From Mesorhizobium sp. AR07 (GTDB taxonomy: Bacteria > Pseudomonadota > Alphaproteobacteria > Rhizobiales > Rhizobiaceae), in assembly GCF_024746815.1 (NCBI RefSeq), contig NZ_CP080525.1:5884501-5948500 (forward strand): 64,000 nt of DNA. The letters are read 5' to 3'. Positions within the stretch are counted from its first letter, which is position 1. Each line of letters opens with the position of its first letter. A program made the position numbers and the translations under genes. Below, piece by piece: positions 37,766-46,684 of the stretch. The notes under the pieces are model-generated. The model saw nothing but the letters and a program-made list of their open reading frames with translations. It had not been told where the DNA came from and did not search any database.

Positions 37766-38794
37766 ATGAACCCAAGCATGATGAACGCGGCCGTTCTGGT
37801 TGCGCATGGGAAACCGCTCCAATTGGCTTGTCTGCCCGTGCCAAAGCCAGGTTCGGGAGAGATCCTGGTCCGTCTGCAGGCCTGCGGCGTTTGCCACACG
37901 GATGTCCACATCTGGCAAGGCGATGTTCGACCTGTCGATGACCCGAAGCCGTTTGTTCTTGGTCATGAGGGGGTAGGCAGGGTTGTGGAACTCGGTGGAG
38001 GCGTCGACAACTGGAAGATCGGTGAACCCATCGGCGTGCCGTGGCTTCACGACACCTGCCAGATCTGCGACGAATGTATCTCCGGTGCCGAGCCGTTTTG
38101 CCAGAAACAGCGGGCCCATGGCCTCAATGTTCCAGGCGCCTTCGCAGAACACGTCGTCGTCGATTCCCGCTTCGCGGTGCGTCTGCCGGAAGGGCTTGAC
38201 CCTCTGCAAACCGCCCCGGTCATGTGCGCCGGCGTCACTGCATTTGGCGCCATACGCCGCGCCAACGTCCGCATCGGCGAGACCGTCGCTATCTTCGGCT
38301 GCGGTGGGCTTGGGCTCTATGCTGTCCAGATCGCCGTACGGGCCGGTGCCCGGGTCATCGGCATCGACCGCGATCCCGAAAAGCTTCGCCATGCCCGGGA
38401 GTTGGGCGCGGCTGCGACGTTCCTCGCCGATGATACGCTCGACGAGGCGTTTGACGCGGAGCATCGCGCCCATGCCTGCATCAATTTCGCGCCAACGGCC
38501 GCCACCTGGAAAGCCATGATCTCCGCCATCAGGCCGCGCGGACGCATTGTGGCCGCCGCCATGGTTTTGCAAAACGTTCCGCTAAACCAGGAATGGCTGA
38601 CGGCCACGGGTGTGACCATCACTGGAACAAGTGTGGGAACGCGCACGGAAATGCAGCAGACTGTCGCAATCCATGCCGCCCGCCCTCTGCGCAACGAGAT
38701 TGTGCCCATCACACTCAACGATGCAACCATGGCGCTACAGGCCTTGGCCGACGGTCGCGCGGCGGGCCGGTTCGTCATTGATTTTCGGCAGTAA
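37766..38794 (+). CDS. Zinc-dependent alcohol dehydrogenase
   Basis: A 342-residue medium-chain dehydrogenase oxidising an alcohol with NAD. Catalytic-zinc ligands are Cys40 (the first Cys in CGVCHTDVH) and His67/Glu68 in GHEGVG; structural-zinc cysteines are at 98, 101, 104 and 112; the Rossmann motif GCGGLG lies near 181. The pattern suits primary-alcohol AdhP-type enzymes. A start at 37766 uses GGGAGAAG upstream; the ATG at 37754 is weaker. Next to an alkyl sulfatase, it could oxidise the alcohol released from an alkyl sulfate. Confidence 0.9.
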   Translation: MNPSMMNAAVLVAHGKPLQLACLPVPKPGSGEILVRLQACGVCHTDVHIWQGDVRPVDDPKPFVLGHEGVGRVVELGGGVDNWKIGEPIGVPWLHDTCQICDECISGAEPFCQKQRAHGLNVPGAFAEHVVVDSRFAVRLPEGLDPLQTAPVMCAGVTAFGAIRRANVRIGETVAIFGCGGLGLYAVQIAVRAGARVIGIDRDPEKLRHARELGAAATFLADDTLDEAFDAEHRAHACINFAPTAATWKAMISAIRPRGRIVAAAMVLQNVPLNQEWLTATGVTITGTSVGTRTEMQQTVAIHAARPLRNEIVPITLNDATMALQALADGRAAGRFVIDFRQ

Positions 38795-38859
38795 CAGCTT
38801 TCCGCCACGGAAATTCAAGGACGCACCGCGACCCGTTCGGCCTTGATCCGAGAGTTCAC

Positions 38860-39522
38860 TCAAGCCGGATGTCTGTAGAGAAGAATAGCCTTCACGACAC
38901 CAACCAGAGAGCTGTGTGAGGCGGGGTCGTTGAGCTTGAGCGGCCCTGGCTCGTGCAGGATCATGTTGATGAGCGCGCCATACAACATCTGAAGCGAGAG
39001 CCGTATTTGCTCGTCGGCGCCGCCGCCAAGTTTTGGCGACAGCAAGGATACGATGATGTCGACAAGTTCCCGCCCGGTGCGGCGTGCCGGCTCCCAGATT
39101 TCGGGCTTCGCGGCGGAATGGACCAGGGCAGCGCGCAGCACGCCCTCCGCGTCACCGCGAAACGTCTCTATGACAAAGCGCACAACGGCTTCGATGGCAT
39201 CCTCTGCCTCAATCTTGTGCCAAGCCTCGGGCATGAATTTTTGCCGGGCGTCCTCGACCTGTGCGCTGAAAAGATATTCTTGCAGCAGGATCAGGAACGC
39301 CTCTTTGTCCTCGAAACGGGCATAGAAGGTTCCCACCGAGCAACCCGCCTCCTCGGCGATGTGCCCAATCGTCATCTCATCGAAGCTTTTGGTGCGGAGC
39401 AACCGCAAGCCCGCCGCAATCAGCGCATTGCGCTTGGCGAGGCTTCGAGGCTGCTTGCTGGGATGAACGCCAGCGATGCCTTGCAAGGATGGCCCCTCAC
39501 GGTTCACCCGGGCTGCGCGCAT
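38860..39522 (-). CDS. TetR-family regulator
   Basis: A 220-residue TetR-type regulator. The HTH lies at about residues 25-75 (MTIGHIAEEAGCSVGTFYARFEDKEAF), followed by a helical ligand domain. Its start overlaps the end of the alkyl sulfatase gene by 19 bases, so the two are one transcript and the regulator probably controls sulfatase synthesis, perhaps through the palindromes at 41472-41500. A start further upstream at 39594 is possible but would add residues without homology. Confidence 0.85.
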   Translation of the reverse strand: MRAARVNREGPSLQGIAGVHPSKQPRSLAKRNALIAAGLRLLRTKSFDEMTIGHIAEEAGCSVGTFYARFEDKEAFLILLQEYLFSAQVEDARQKFMPEAWHKIEAEDAIEAVVRFVIETFRGDAEGVLRAALVHSAAKPEIWEPARRTGRELVDIIVSLLSPKLGGGADEQIRLSLQMLYGALINMILHEPGPLKLNDPASHSSLVGVVKAILLYRHPA

Positions 39523-41408
39523 GTTCGCTCTCCGATCTTGAACGCACGGCCAGCGATCGAGAAATTGTCCGGGAAGGTCTCCATCACGGACCACAAGGCA
39601 TCGAATGCCGCCCGATCTCCCGTTATAGCCATGGGCAGCTTCGTCGGATGCACCTGCTCGTAAATCAGCGATGTGAGGGTATCTCTGGTCAACGCCACCT
39701 GTGCCTCTGCTGTTACGCCATTTACCAGGCTCAAAACGCCGTTGTTCAGATGTGTCGTGAACTCTTCTTCGGTATCGGTCACCTGCCAGGATAGCAATAT
39801 ATCCATCGTAGCAGCTTTCGCACCAATGACGCGGATGGCCAGGTAATCGAACAGGGCTCGCAAGGGAATCCTCGTGGAAAGATCGGCCGAGTCACGGATC
39901 GCTCCAATCTGCTGGACATCCCCCGCCAGTTCTCTTGCGGCCGACAAATGGGCGTTGCGCCAGGTCGCATTTTCGCATGTATGGCCGAGCGTCCGATGGG
40001 CCACCGCTGCAAGGGAACGGGCCTCGGCACAGTCCGGGTCCAACCACAGCACGTGATCGAGAATCTGGACGACCCATCGAAAATTGCCCGCGACCAGATC
40101 GTCCCGCGCGCGCTTGAGCACATTCGGGATGCCGCCCATGTAATCGATGATCTTTGCAGCAGCTTCTCGCGGCGGCAACGAATTGAGCGTAGCGGGGTTG
40201 CCGTCATACCAGCCTAGATAGTGCTGAACTATCGCGCGCACGTTCTGGGATACTGTGCCGTAGTATCCACGCAGGTGCCATTGGCGGGCGAGGCTGGGAG
40301 GCAGTTCCACCATACCGGCGATCTCGTGAGCACTATATCCCAGCTTCATCATCCGGGCGGCCTGGTCATGCATGAATTTCAAGGCATCGCGCTGTTGGGT
40401 GAGGAAATCTCGTACTTTGTTCCGCCCCCACCGTGGCCAATGATGGCCGCCGATCACAATTTCGGCGTCACCAAACTGCAGTGCGCGATCGACCGAGTTG
40501 CTCCAAAGGGACGCGTCACGGCTGAGCGATCCCCGGATCGTGTAGACGTTGTGAAGCGACGCGTAGCAATTGTCGGCAACATGCAGGACATGGCTCGCAG
40601 GCAGATAGATATGCATTCCCGCCGGCGCCTCGCCGGGTGCGTATTGGAATTCGATTTCCACGCCATCTATGGTCAAGCGCCCACCTTCGCGACCTATATG
40701 GTCCGTGGGCGGAAGGTAGCTGACCTTTCCGCCCTCGGTCGCCTTGCCAAGCCCACAATCGACATGGCCGCAAGGCCCGACACCAAGATGTTCGCCATAC
40801 ATGTAGTTGTTGCGGGGGGCGAGGCCCTCGGAGGCGACCAAGGATTCCGCCAGCACAAACGCCTCGAAGCCGGCCGGCGCGACCACGCGGGCGTTGGGCT
40901 CCGGGTCGATGCCTTTTGCACCGCCCCAATGATCCGAATGGGTGTGAGAATAGACGACGCCGACAACGGGACGCGGCCCTAATACCGTGTTCGCGAGTTC
41001 GAGCCCGACACGCGCGGTTTCGACAGTGTTGGCCGGGTCAATGACGATCCAGCCGGTTTTCCCAGCAACAAAAGTCATGTTCGCCAGCGAGTGACCGCGG
41101 GTCTGCCACACCCCGTCCGCGACTTCGAAAAGACCCCGGATGTTGTTGAGTTGAGCGAGACGCCAAAGGCTCGGATGCACGGTATCGGGGCGTTCCCCGG
41201 CAAGCATCAGATCATGGGGACGACTGTCCCAAACTATGCGTCCGCCCTCGTCCTGGATGACAAGGTCGGGCAGGTCCCTCAGCAAGCCGCGTCGCGCATC
41301 TTCGAAATCCTTCATATTCGCCCAGTCGAATTCATTGCTTGTTGCCGCTGCCACGTTCAGTTCGGCCACGTGTGCCTTCGCGGCTTCGTCAATTTCCACT
41401 CTTTGCAT
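39504..41408 (-). CDS. Alkyl sulfatase (SdsA1-like metallo-beta-lactamase fold)
   Basis: A 634-residue enzyme of the SdsA1/BDS1 type that hydrolyses alkyl sulfates (detergents such as dodecyl sulfate) to alcohol and sulfate. The zinc motif HTHSDHWGG is at residues 155-163, and further ligands fall in GGHHWPRWG. A dimerisation domain follows, then a C-terminal SCP2-like lipid-binding part. No signal peptide is visible with this start, unlike exported SdsA1, so it may act in the cytoplasm. It is divergent from the solute-binding protein gene. Confidence 0.88.
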   Translation of the reverse strand: MQRVEIDEAAKAHVAELNVAAATSNEFDWANMKDFEDARRGLLRDLPDLVIQDEGGRIVWDSRPHDLMLAGERPDTVHPSLWRLAQLNNIRGLFEVADGVWQTRGHSLANMTFVAGKTGWIVIDPANTVETARVGLELANTVLGPRPVVGVVYSHTHSDHWGGAKGIDPEPNARVVAPAGFEAFVLAESLVASEGLAPRNNYMYGEHLGVGPCGHVDCGLGKATEGGKVSYLPPTDHIGREGGRLTIDGVEIEFQYAPGEAPAGMHIYLPASHVLHVADNCYASLHNVYTIRGSLSRDASLWSNSVDRALQFGDAEIVIGGHHWPRWGRNKVRDFLTQQRDALKFMHDQAARMMKLGYSAHEIAGMVELPPSLARQWHLRGYYGTVSQNVRAIVQHYLGWYDGNPATLNSLPPREAAAKIIDYMGGIPNVLKRARDDLVAGNFRWVVQILDHVLWLDPDCAEARSLAAVAHRTLGHTCENATWRNAHLSAARELAGDVQQIGAIRDSADLSTRIPLRALFDYLAIRVIGAKAATMDILLSWQVTDTEEEFTTHLNNGVLSLVNGVTAEAQVALTRDTLTSLIYEQVHPTKLPMAITGDRAAFDALWSVMETFPDNFSIAGRAFKIGERTCAQPG

Positions 41409-41471
41409 ATGCTCATTCCTGGATTGATGTGGCCAAAGGGCAGGTCGGTTTCCGACTCGAAACAAAATACT

Positions 41472-41500
41472 TGAATTCGAATTCATATTCGATGAATATG
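41472..41500. promoter_or_regulatory. Overlapping palindromes between sulfatase and binding-protein genes
   Basis: TGAATTCGAATTCA (41472-41485) is a perfect 14-bp palindrome. CATATTC-GAT-GAATATG (41484-41500) is a perfect 7-3-7 palindrome overlapping it. They lie in the divergent promoter region and are likely sites for the TetR regulator encoded after the sulfatase. Confidence 0.5.
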
Positions 41501-41548
41501 GCTTGGAAGTCAAAGCTCGGCAAGTCGGATTTCAAGGGGAGAAGGAAT

Positions 41549-43111
41549 ATGACCAAGGTTCAGGGCGGCCTTTCACGCCGGCAGTTTCTTACAGCGACGG
41601 TTGGTGCGACCGCACTGTCAGCCGCATCCGTTCTCATGGTTTCAACGGTCAGGGCCGCCACGCCCAAGCGTGGCGGCACGCTGCGGTTCGGTGTCGGGCA
41701 TGGATCCAGCACCGACAGCCTCGACCCCGGCACCTACGACAACAATTTCACCATCGCTCTGGGTTATATGCTCAACAATCACCTCGCGGAAATCAGCGCG
41801 GACGGCGAACTGACAGGGGAGGTGGCTGAAAGCTGGGTGTCGACGCCGGACGCCGCCACCTGGACTTTCAAGATCCGCAAGGGGATCGTCTACCATGATG
41901 GCCGGACCCTAACGGCCGAGGACGTGGTCGCATCGGTCAACTACCACCGCCGCGAGGGCTCGAAGTCGGCGGCGCTTGCGCTGCTGAAGCCGATCAAGGA
42001 CATCAAGATCGACGGACCCGACAAGGTCGTTTTCTCGTTGAATGCGGGGAATGCCGACTTCCCCTATGTCATCTCCGACTACCATATTCCGATCCTGCCT
42101 TCGAAGGACGGCACGATCGTTGCCGACACCGGAATCGGCTGCGGCCCTTACAAGCTGGAAAAATGGCAGCCCGGCATCCAGGCGCGGCTAACACGCAATG
42201 CAAACTACTGGAAGACGGACCGGGCTCATTTTGACGCAATCGAAATGACGGCAATCGTCGATGCGACGGCGCGAACGGCGGCAATGATGAGCGGCACCAT
42301 CGACGTCATGGATCGCTGCGAATTCAAGACGGTAAGCTTCCTCGAGAAGAACCCGGCCGTGAGCGTAAAGTCGATCTCAGGAAACCAACACTACACATTC
42401 CCGATGCTGACCAACAAGGCGCCTTTTGACGATCCTCACGTCAGGACGGCGCTGAAACTGGCGTGCCCACGCGAACAGATGGTCAAGACAATCCTCCAGG
42501 GACATGGAAGGGTAGGAAACGACCATCCAATCGGTTCTGGAATGCCTTTCTATGCAGCTGGGCTGCCTCAACGGACGCAGGATCTCGACAAGGCAAAATG
42601 GCATTTGAAACAGTCAGGCCTGACCAGCCTGAACGTCCAGCTTTCGGCTGCGGATGCTGCTTTTAGTGGAGCCGTGGACGCAGCCGAACTCTATTCTCAA
42701 GCCGCTGCAAAAGGCGGCATCAAAATAGACGTCGAGCGTGTGCCAAATGATGGCTATTGGGCAAACGTGTGGACGAAGAAACCCTGGTGCGCCTGCTATT
42801 GGGCTGGTCGGCCCACCGTCGATGCCATGTTGTCCCTGGCATATTTGCCGGACGGAGCGTGGAACGACACCAATTGGAAAAACCCGCGTTTCGTGGAACT
42901 CGTCACCGCCGGACGGTCCGAGCTCGACCCGAAGAAGCGCGCTCAGATCTATTTCGACGCCCAGGAAATACTCTCAAACGACGGCGGTACCGTCGTGCCG
43001 ATGTTCGCGGACTATGTGTTTGCGACATCCAACAAGATCAAGCATGACAAAATCGCTTCCAACTGGGACATGGACGGACAGAAATTCAGTGAACGGTGGT
43101 GGTTCGGGTGA
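41549..43111 (+). CDS. Tat-exported family 5 solute-binding protein
   Basis: A 520-residue periplasmic binding protein of the peptide/opine/nickel ABC family. The N-terminus has a twin-arginine signal (SRRQFL, Arg10-Arg11, then a hydrophobic run to ~35), and the mature part begins KRGGTLRFGVG as usual. GAAGGA lies just before the ATG at 41549. No permease or ATPase genes follow, so it is orphaned and probably the first gene of a transporter operon that was lost, or it works with one elsewhere. Confidence 0.88.
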   Translation: MTKVQGGLSRRQFLTATVGATALSAASVLMVSTVRAATPKRGGTLRFGVGHGSSTDSLDPGTYDNNFTIALGYMLNNHLAEISADGELTGEVAESWVSTPDAATWTFKIRKGIVYHDGRTLTAEDVVASVNYHRREGSKSAALALLKPIKDIKIDGPDKVVFSLNAGNADFPYVISDYHIPILPSKDGTIVADTGIGCGPYKLEKWQPGIQARLTRNANYWKTDRAHFDAIEMTAIVDATARTAAMMSGTIDVMDRCEFKTVSFLEKNPAVSVKSISGNQHYTFPMLTNKAPFDDPHVRTALKLACPREQMVKTILQGHGRVGNDHPIGSGMPFYAAGLPQRTQDLDKAKWHLKQSGLTSLNVQLSAADAAFSGAVDAAELYSQAAAKGGIKIDVERVPNDGYWANVWTKKPWCACYWAGRPTVDAMLSLAYLPDGAWNDTNWKNPRFVELVTAGRSELDPKKRAQIYFDAQEILSNDGGTVVPMFADYVFATSNKIKHDKIASNWDMDGQKFSERWWFG

Positions 43112-43174
43112 GTACTCAGACCCGGCCCTCCTGAACGCGGGCGTTCGCCGATTAACTAGTCTGAGCCCTTTGAC

Positions 43175-43206
43175 GGTTCGCCACCAAATACGAGGACATA
43201 CAAAGG
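43175..43206. repeat. 32-bp direct repeat, right copy
   Basis: Matches 36958-36989 at 30 of 32 positions. It follows the binding-protein gene by 63 bases. The remaining sequence up to 43410 holds no gene. Confidence 0.6.
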
Positions 43207-43410
43207 ATATGGCTGGGCTAACCACCCGCTAACTGATTGTTTTTGTTGAAAAGGCGAGGTCCCTCCGGGCCTACCATCTGCGCTCGGGCGGAGCACTATG
43301 CCTCCATGTGGTGGTGCCGTCGGCACCGTATACAACCGTGAAAGCCCCAAGACGCTATCTCGCTCGATCACCCTGTGGTGATGGCGCCAGCGCCTAGTGA
43401 CCCGAGTTTG

Positions 43411-43701
43411 CTACCTATAGTACCTATGGTGGTAGTAGTGCCTGTGGTGGTGGTAGTGCCTGTGTTGATGGTAGTACCTGTGGTGATGGTAGTACCTGCG
43501 GTGGTATCTGTAGTACTGGTCGCCGTAGTGATCCCGATAATAATAATGACGATAGGGGACGAAGTACCCATCCCCGTAGTCACCATAAAAACCACCATCA
43601 TCACCCCCGAAGGGCGAGAAGATAAATTGCGCTTGCGTAGGCGCAATGACAGCGGCCGTGGCAGCAAACGCGATCATGGATGCGAATATGAGCTTCCTCA
43701 C
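43411..43701 (-). CDS. His/Tyr-rich small exported protein
   Basis: A 96-residue protein with a signal peptide (about residues 1-25, MRKLIFASMIAFAATAAVIA...AQ), then a Gly/Asp/Phe-rich spacer and a C-terminal tail made almost only of His, Tyr and Arg (about 50-96). The start is a GTG at 43701 with GGAGG 7 bases before it; an ATG four codons upstream lies across that Shine-Dalgarno. The tail is encoded by about four 18-bp repeats (43421-43510). Such a tail could bind metal ions or surfaces. No family is recognised. Confidence 0.65.
   Translation of the reverse strand: MRKLIFASMIAFAATAAVIAPTQAQFIFSPFGGDDGGFYGDYGDGYFVPYRHYYYRDHYGDQYYRYHRRYYHHHRYYHQHRHYHHHRHYYHHRYYR
43421..43510. repeat. 18-bp tandem repeats in the His/Tyr-rich gene
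   Basis: Units such as TGGTGGTAGTAGTGCCTG and TGGTGATGGTAGTACCTG repeat about four times and give HYYHHR-like hexapeptides on the minus strand. Confidence 0.6.
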
Positions 43702-44503
43702 GGTTACCTCCATCGTTTGATGTTTAAGAACGGAAATGCTGGCCTATTTGTTCCATCGCGGAGGAACGCGAAAATTATTAGAAACCCCACTTCTTCAGGG
43801 TTTTTTGCTGAGGAAGGCGTAGCGGCGATATTGCCGGATGATCCGCAGGCTCTGTCGGGGAGCAGTGTCTGAGACCGCAACGGCGGGCGATCGTCGCGCG
43901 CGGGATGGAGGAAATTCGCCTCCGCTGCGGGCGGTGAACAGGACGGCCGTAGGAGCGTCAGCATAGCGCCGGCTGGAGGTCGGGACGCGGGACCGACTGT
44001 CTCCGTCCGCGGTGGTCCGACAGCGTCCCCGATTGGTCAGGGGAAAATCGTTAGCACCCGATGACACCGACGGGCCGGTAGAGAAAGTGTCGGCCTGGAA
44101 GAGATGCCGCTTACTGAGCGCTTCGTACTCGGTTCAATGTAGTCGTGGATTCCACCGTAAGCGGCCTGTCCGCTATTTGCCCGGTACACTGTAAACCGGC
44201 ATCAAGGGGACTCCTGTTGTTGGCGGCGTGACGTTTGCACAGAATTTGGGGCTTTTCGCTGGCGGTGTAGGAGTTGATACGTCCATCGGCTTAGCGAACG
44301 CGACCGGTCGATTGATGACGTTGCTGACGGCAGAACCAGCGAGTGTGCGCGTCACGGAAGCCGGAAAGCAGCGGTCGTTCAATTGCGGAATTCGGATGGA
44401 ATTATATCGACTCCGACTATCACCCTGCAAAGCTGCGCCGATGGCGCTTGCAACGACGACAGGAAAACACCATCTACAGATTGATAGCGAACAAGCTGGA
44501 AAC

Positions 44504-44531
44504 GTCGGTTCAAGTCCGACGGCCCCGACCA
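44504..44531 (+). other. tRNA 3' fragment
   Basis: GTCGG-TTCAAGT-CCGAC forms a perfect T-arm, followed by a 7-base acceptor strand GGCCCCG, discriminator A and CCA. No matching anticodon arm lies at the proper distance, so this is a 3' half only. Such pieces are left by recombination at tRNA genes. Confidence 0.55.
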
Positions 44532-44571
44532 AATCGGGGTTTCGTCTAGGGTAGGACACCACACTTGGTAG

Positions 44572-44603
44572 ACGCCGCTCCCTTCCGGTCGAGCGGCGTT
44601 TTC
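44572..44603 (+). terminator. Rho-independent terminator
   Basis: ACGCCGCTC (44572-44580) pairs with GAGCGGCGT (44591-44599), followed by TTTTCG. It lies after the tRNA fragment. Confidence 0.6.
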
Positions 44604-45214
44604 GTATCTTCTGTAAAAAGGCAACAAACGGCTCGCATTGTGGAAAGGCTAGCCTTGTAGCGCCGGCTAGTGCGTCCGCAACTCGAACTTGATCAGGAGT
44701 TGCATAAGCTGCCTGTCTGTCTCGTCACTTTCGCCATTTCCAGGTGACATCGGTGAGTGTTGCGAACTGGCTTGGCAATACCGTTTGAGCGGCAAGCGAT
44801 GCGAGATTCCTCTGCCTGATAAGCGCTGACTAACAGGTTGTTTGCAATCTTTGGGGGATGCAGAAGCCCTGGAGGCCTGCGAAGTCGTAGCCTGTCAGTG
44901 ATCATGATGCACGGTGCCCAACTTCGGCAATTCTGAAGTGTCCGCATCAAGCATTTGTTGTCAGCAGACCGTGCGCGCGGTCTAAAATAAAGGAACTGGA
45001 ACGCTGCACCAGTGCCGCCCACCGCCCTTGAAACCATGCCCGGGTCTTCCATGTAATACGCAATAGCGCACAACTTTCCGAATGAGGAAGCGCCGGCAGA
45101 TGCGTCTGCTCCCACCAGCAATTCAAGAGAGCATCGCCGTGCCGACCATCGTTGGCCGGCAGCGTTAACAACAGAGCGTTTTCCTCTTCGTTGTCAGACG
45201 AAGGGAGATACACA

Positions 45215-46429
45215 ATGGCAAAGGTCGTTTGCGTTCTCTATGACGATCCGGTCGACGGCTATCCGACAAAATATGCGCGGGACGGCTTGCCGAAGCTCGA
45301 CCGCTATCCCGGCGGCCAGACACTTCCCACGCCGAAGACCATCAACTTTGAACCAGGGGTCTTGCTCGGTAGCGTGTCGGGCGAACTCGGCCTGAGGAAA
45401 TTTCTCGAAGGCGCAGGCCACAGCCTGGTAGTGACCTCGGACAAAGACGGTCCCGACAGCATTTTTGAACGCGAACTCGTTGACGCCGAAATCGTGATCT
45501 CGCAGCCGTTCTGGCCGGCATATCTGACCGAAGAACGAATCGCCAAGGCAAGCAGATTGAAGCTTGCGATCACCGCCGGCATCGGATCCGATCATGTCGA
45601 TCTCCAGGCCGCCATGGACCGAGGCATCACGGTCGCCGAGGTGACTTACTGCAATTCGATCAGCGTGTCCGAGCATGTGGTCATGATGATCCTGGGGCTC
45701 GTGCGCAACTACATCCCGTCCTACCAGTGGGTCGTGAAAGGCGGCTGGAATATCGCCGACTGCGTCGCACGCTCTTACGATATCGAAGGAATGCAGATCG
45801 GAACCGTCGGCGCCGGCCGGATTGGCAGCGCGGTGTTGCGCCGGCTGAAGCCGTTCGACGTCAAGTTGCACTACACCGATCGCCACCGCCTGCCCGAGGC
45901 GGTTGAGAAAGAACTTGGCGTCGCCTTCCACCAGGATCCCGCATCCATGGTCGGCGTCTGCGACGTGGTCACGATCAATGCACCTCTGCATCCGGAGACG
46001 GAGAACCTCTTCGACGAGACGATGATCGCCAGGATGAAACGCGGCGCCTATTTGGTAAACACGGCGCGCGGCAAAATCTGCAATCGTGACGCCATCGCCC
46101 GCGCGCTGGAGAGTGGCCAACTCGCTGGCTATGCCGGCAACGTCTGGTTCCCGCAGCCGGCCCCCAAGGATCATCCGTGGCGATCGATGCCACATCACGG
46201 CATGACGCCGCACTTTTCAGGATCGTCGCTCTCCGCCCAAGCGCGCTACGCCGCGGGCACCCGCGAAATTCTCGAATGCTGGTTCGAAGGCCGGCCGATC
46301 CGTGAGGAATATCTGATCGTCGATGGCGGCAAGCTCGCCGGCGCTGGCGCGCATTCCTACAGCGCCGGCGACGCCACCCGCGGTTCGGAAGAAGCAGCAC
46401 GCTTCAAGGCCAGGAGTGATCCGCGCTAG
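45215..46429 (+). CDS. fdh: NAD-dependent formate dehydrogenase
   Basis: This enzyme oxidises formate to CO2 with NAD in the cytoplasm. The 404-residue protein belongs to the D-2-hydroxyacid dehydrogenase superfamily and matches the well-studied Pseudomonas formate dehydrogenase, one residue longer in numbering: catalytic Arg285 and His333 (TPH), Asn147, the NAD motif GAGRIG (199-204) and Asp222, which selects NAD over NADP. The C-terminal YLIVDGG...GAHSYSAGDATRGSEEAA tail is typical. AAGGGAG precedes the ATG. It stands alone, with no methanol or formaldehyde genes nearby. Confidence 0.95.
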   Translation: MAKVVCVLYDDPVDGYPTKYARDGLPKLDRYPGGQTLPTPKTINFEPGVLLGSVSGELGLRKFLEGAGHSLVVTSDKDGPDSIFERELVDAEIVISQPFWPAYLTEERIAKASRLKLAITAGIGSDHVDLQAAMDRGITVAEVTYCNSISVSEHVVMMILGLVRNYIPSYQWVVKGGWNIADCVARSYDIEGMQIGTVGAGRIGSAVLRRLKPFDVKLHYTDRHRLPEAVEKELGVAFHQDPASMVGVCDVVTINAPLHPETENLFDETMIARMKRGAYLVNTARGKICNRDAIARALESGQLAGYAGNVWFPQPAPKDHPWRSMPHHGMTPHFSGSSLSAQARYAAGTREILECWFEGRPIREEYLIVDGGKLAGAGAHSYSAGDATRGSEEAARFKARSDPR

Positions 46430-46684
46430 ATCGATTTCCGCTGCGCTCGACTCGGACGGGAAGAAGACAAGGGTGACGTGGGGGGGCAGATCGACATGGT
46501 CCTGCTGCCAAGGTTGACGAAAAGACCAAGGCCGAACTCAAGAAAATTGGAGGATGATGCTGGCCGGTTTGAAAAGTCCGATAAAGAAGATTGATGTGTC
46601 TGTGCCTCTGATTAGCGTTAACACGCTAGGGCGGAGCGGTTGGACGGGACTCATCCAACCGGAACAAGTTCCGCGCATGCATTC

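Larger units (their letters stand above)
43702..45214. other. Gene-poor stretch between the His/Tyr-rich gene and fdh
   Basis: About 1.5 kb without a convincing gene. It holds a tRNA 3' fragment (44504-44531) and a terminator (44572-44603). Minus-strand frames here, for example 44173-44562, read through the tRNA piece and are rejected. It looks like degraded island DNA plus the fdh promoter region. Confidence 0.6.

Noticed and set aside
43375..43872. Plus-strand frame with Val/Pro repeats opposite the His/Tyr-rich gene
   Set aside because: It is the complement of the 18-bp repeats; the minus-strand gene has a signal peptide and a ribosome binding site.
44504..44545. Possible permuted tmRNA: CGGGGTT follows the CCA and could pair with the acceptor strand
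   Set aside because: No tag-peptide reading frame or pseudoknot region follows within 600 bases, and the spacer of 2 bases is far too short.
44173..44562. Minus-strand frame reading VGAVGLEPTF near its start
   Set aside because: That peptide is the well-known false translation of the T-arm end of tRNA genes; the frame crosses the tRNA fragment and has no family.
44947..45213. Minus-strand frame upstream of fdh
   Set aside because: It covers the promoter and ribosome site region of fdh and shows no homology.
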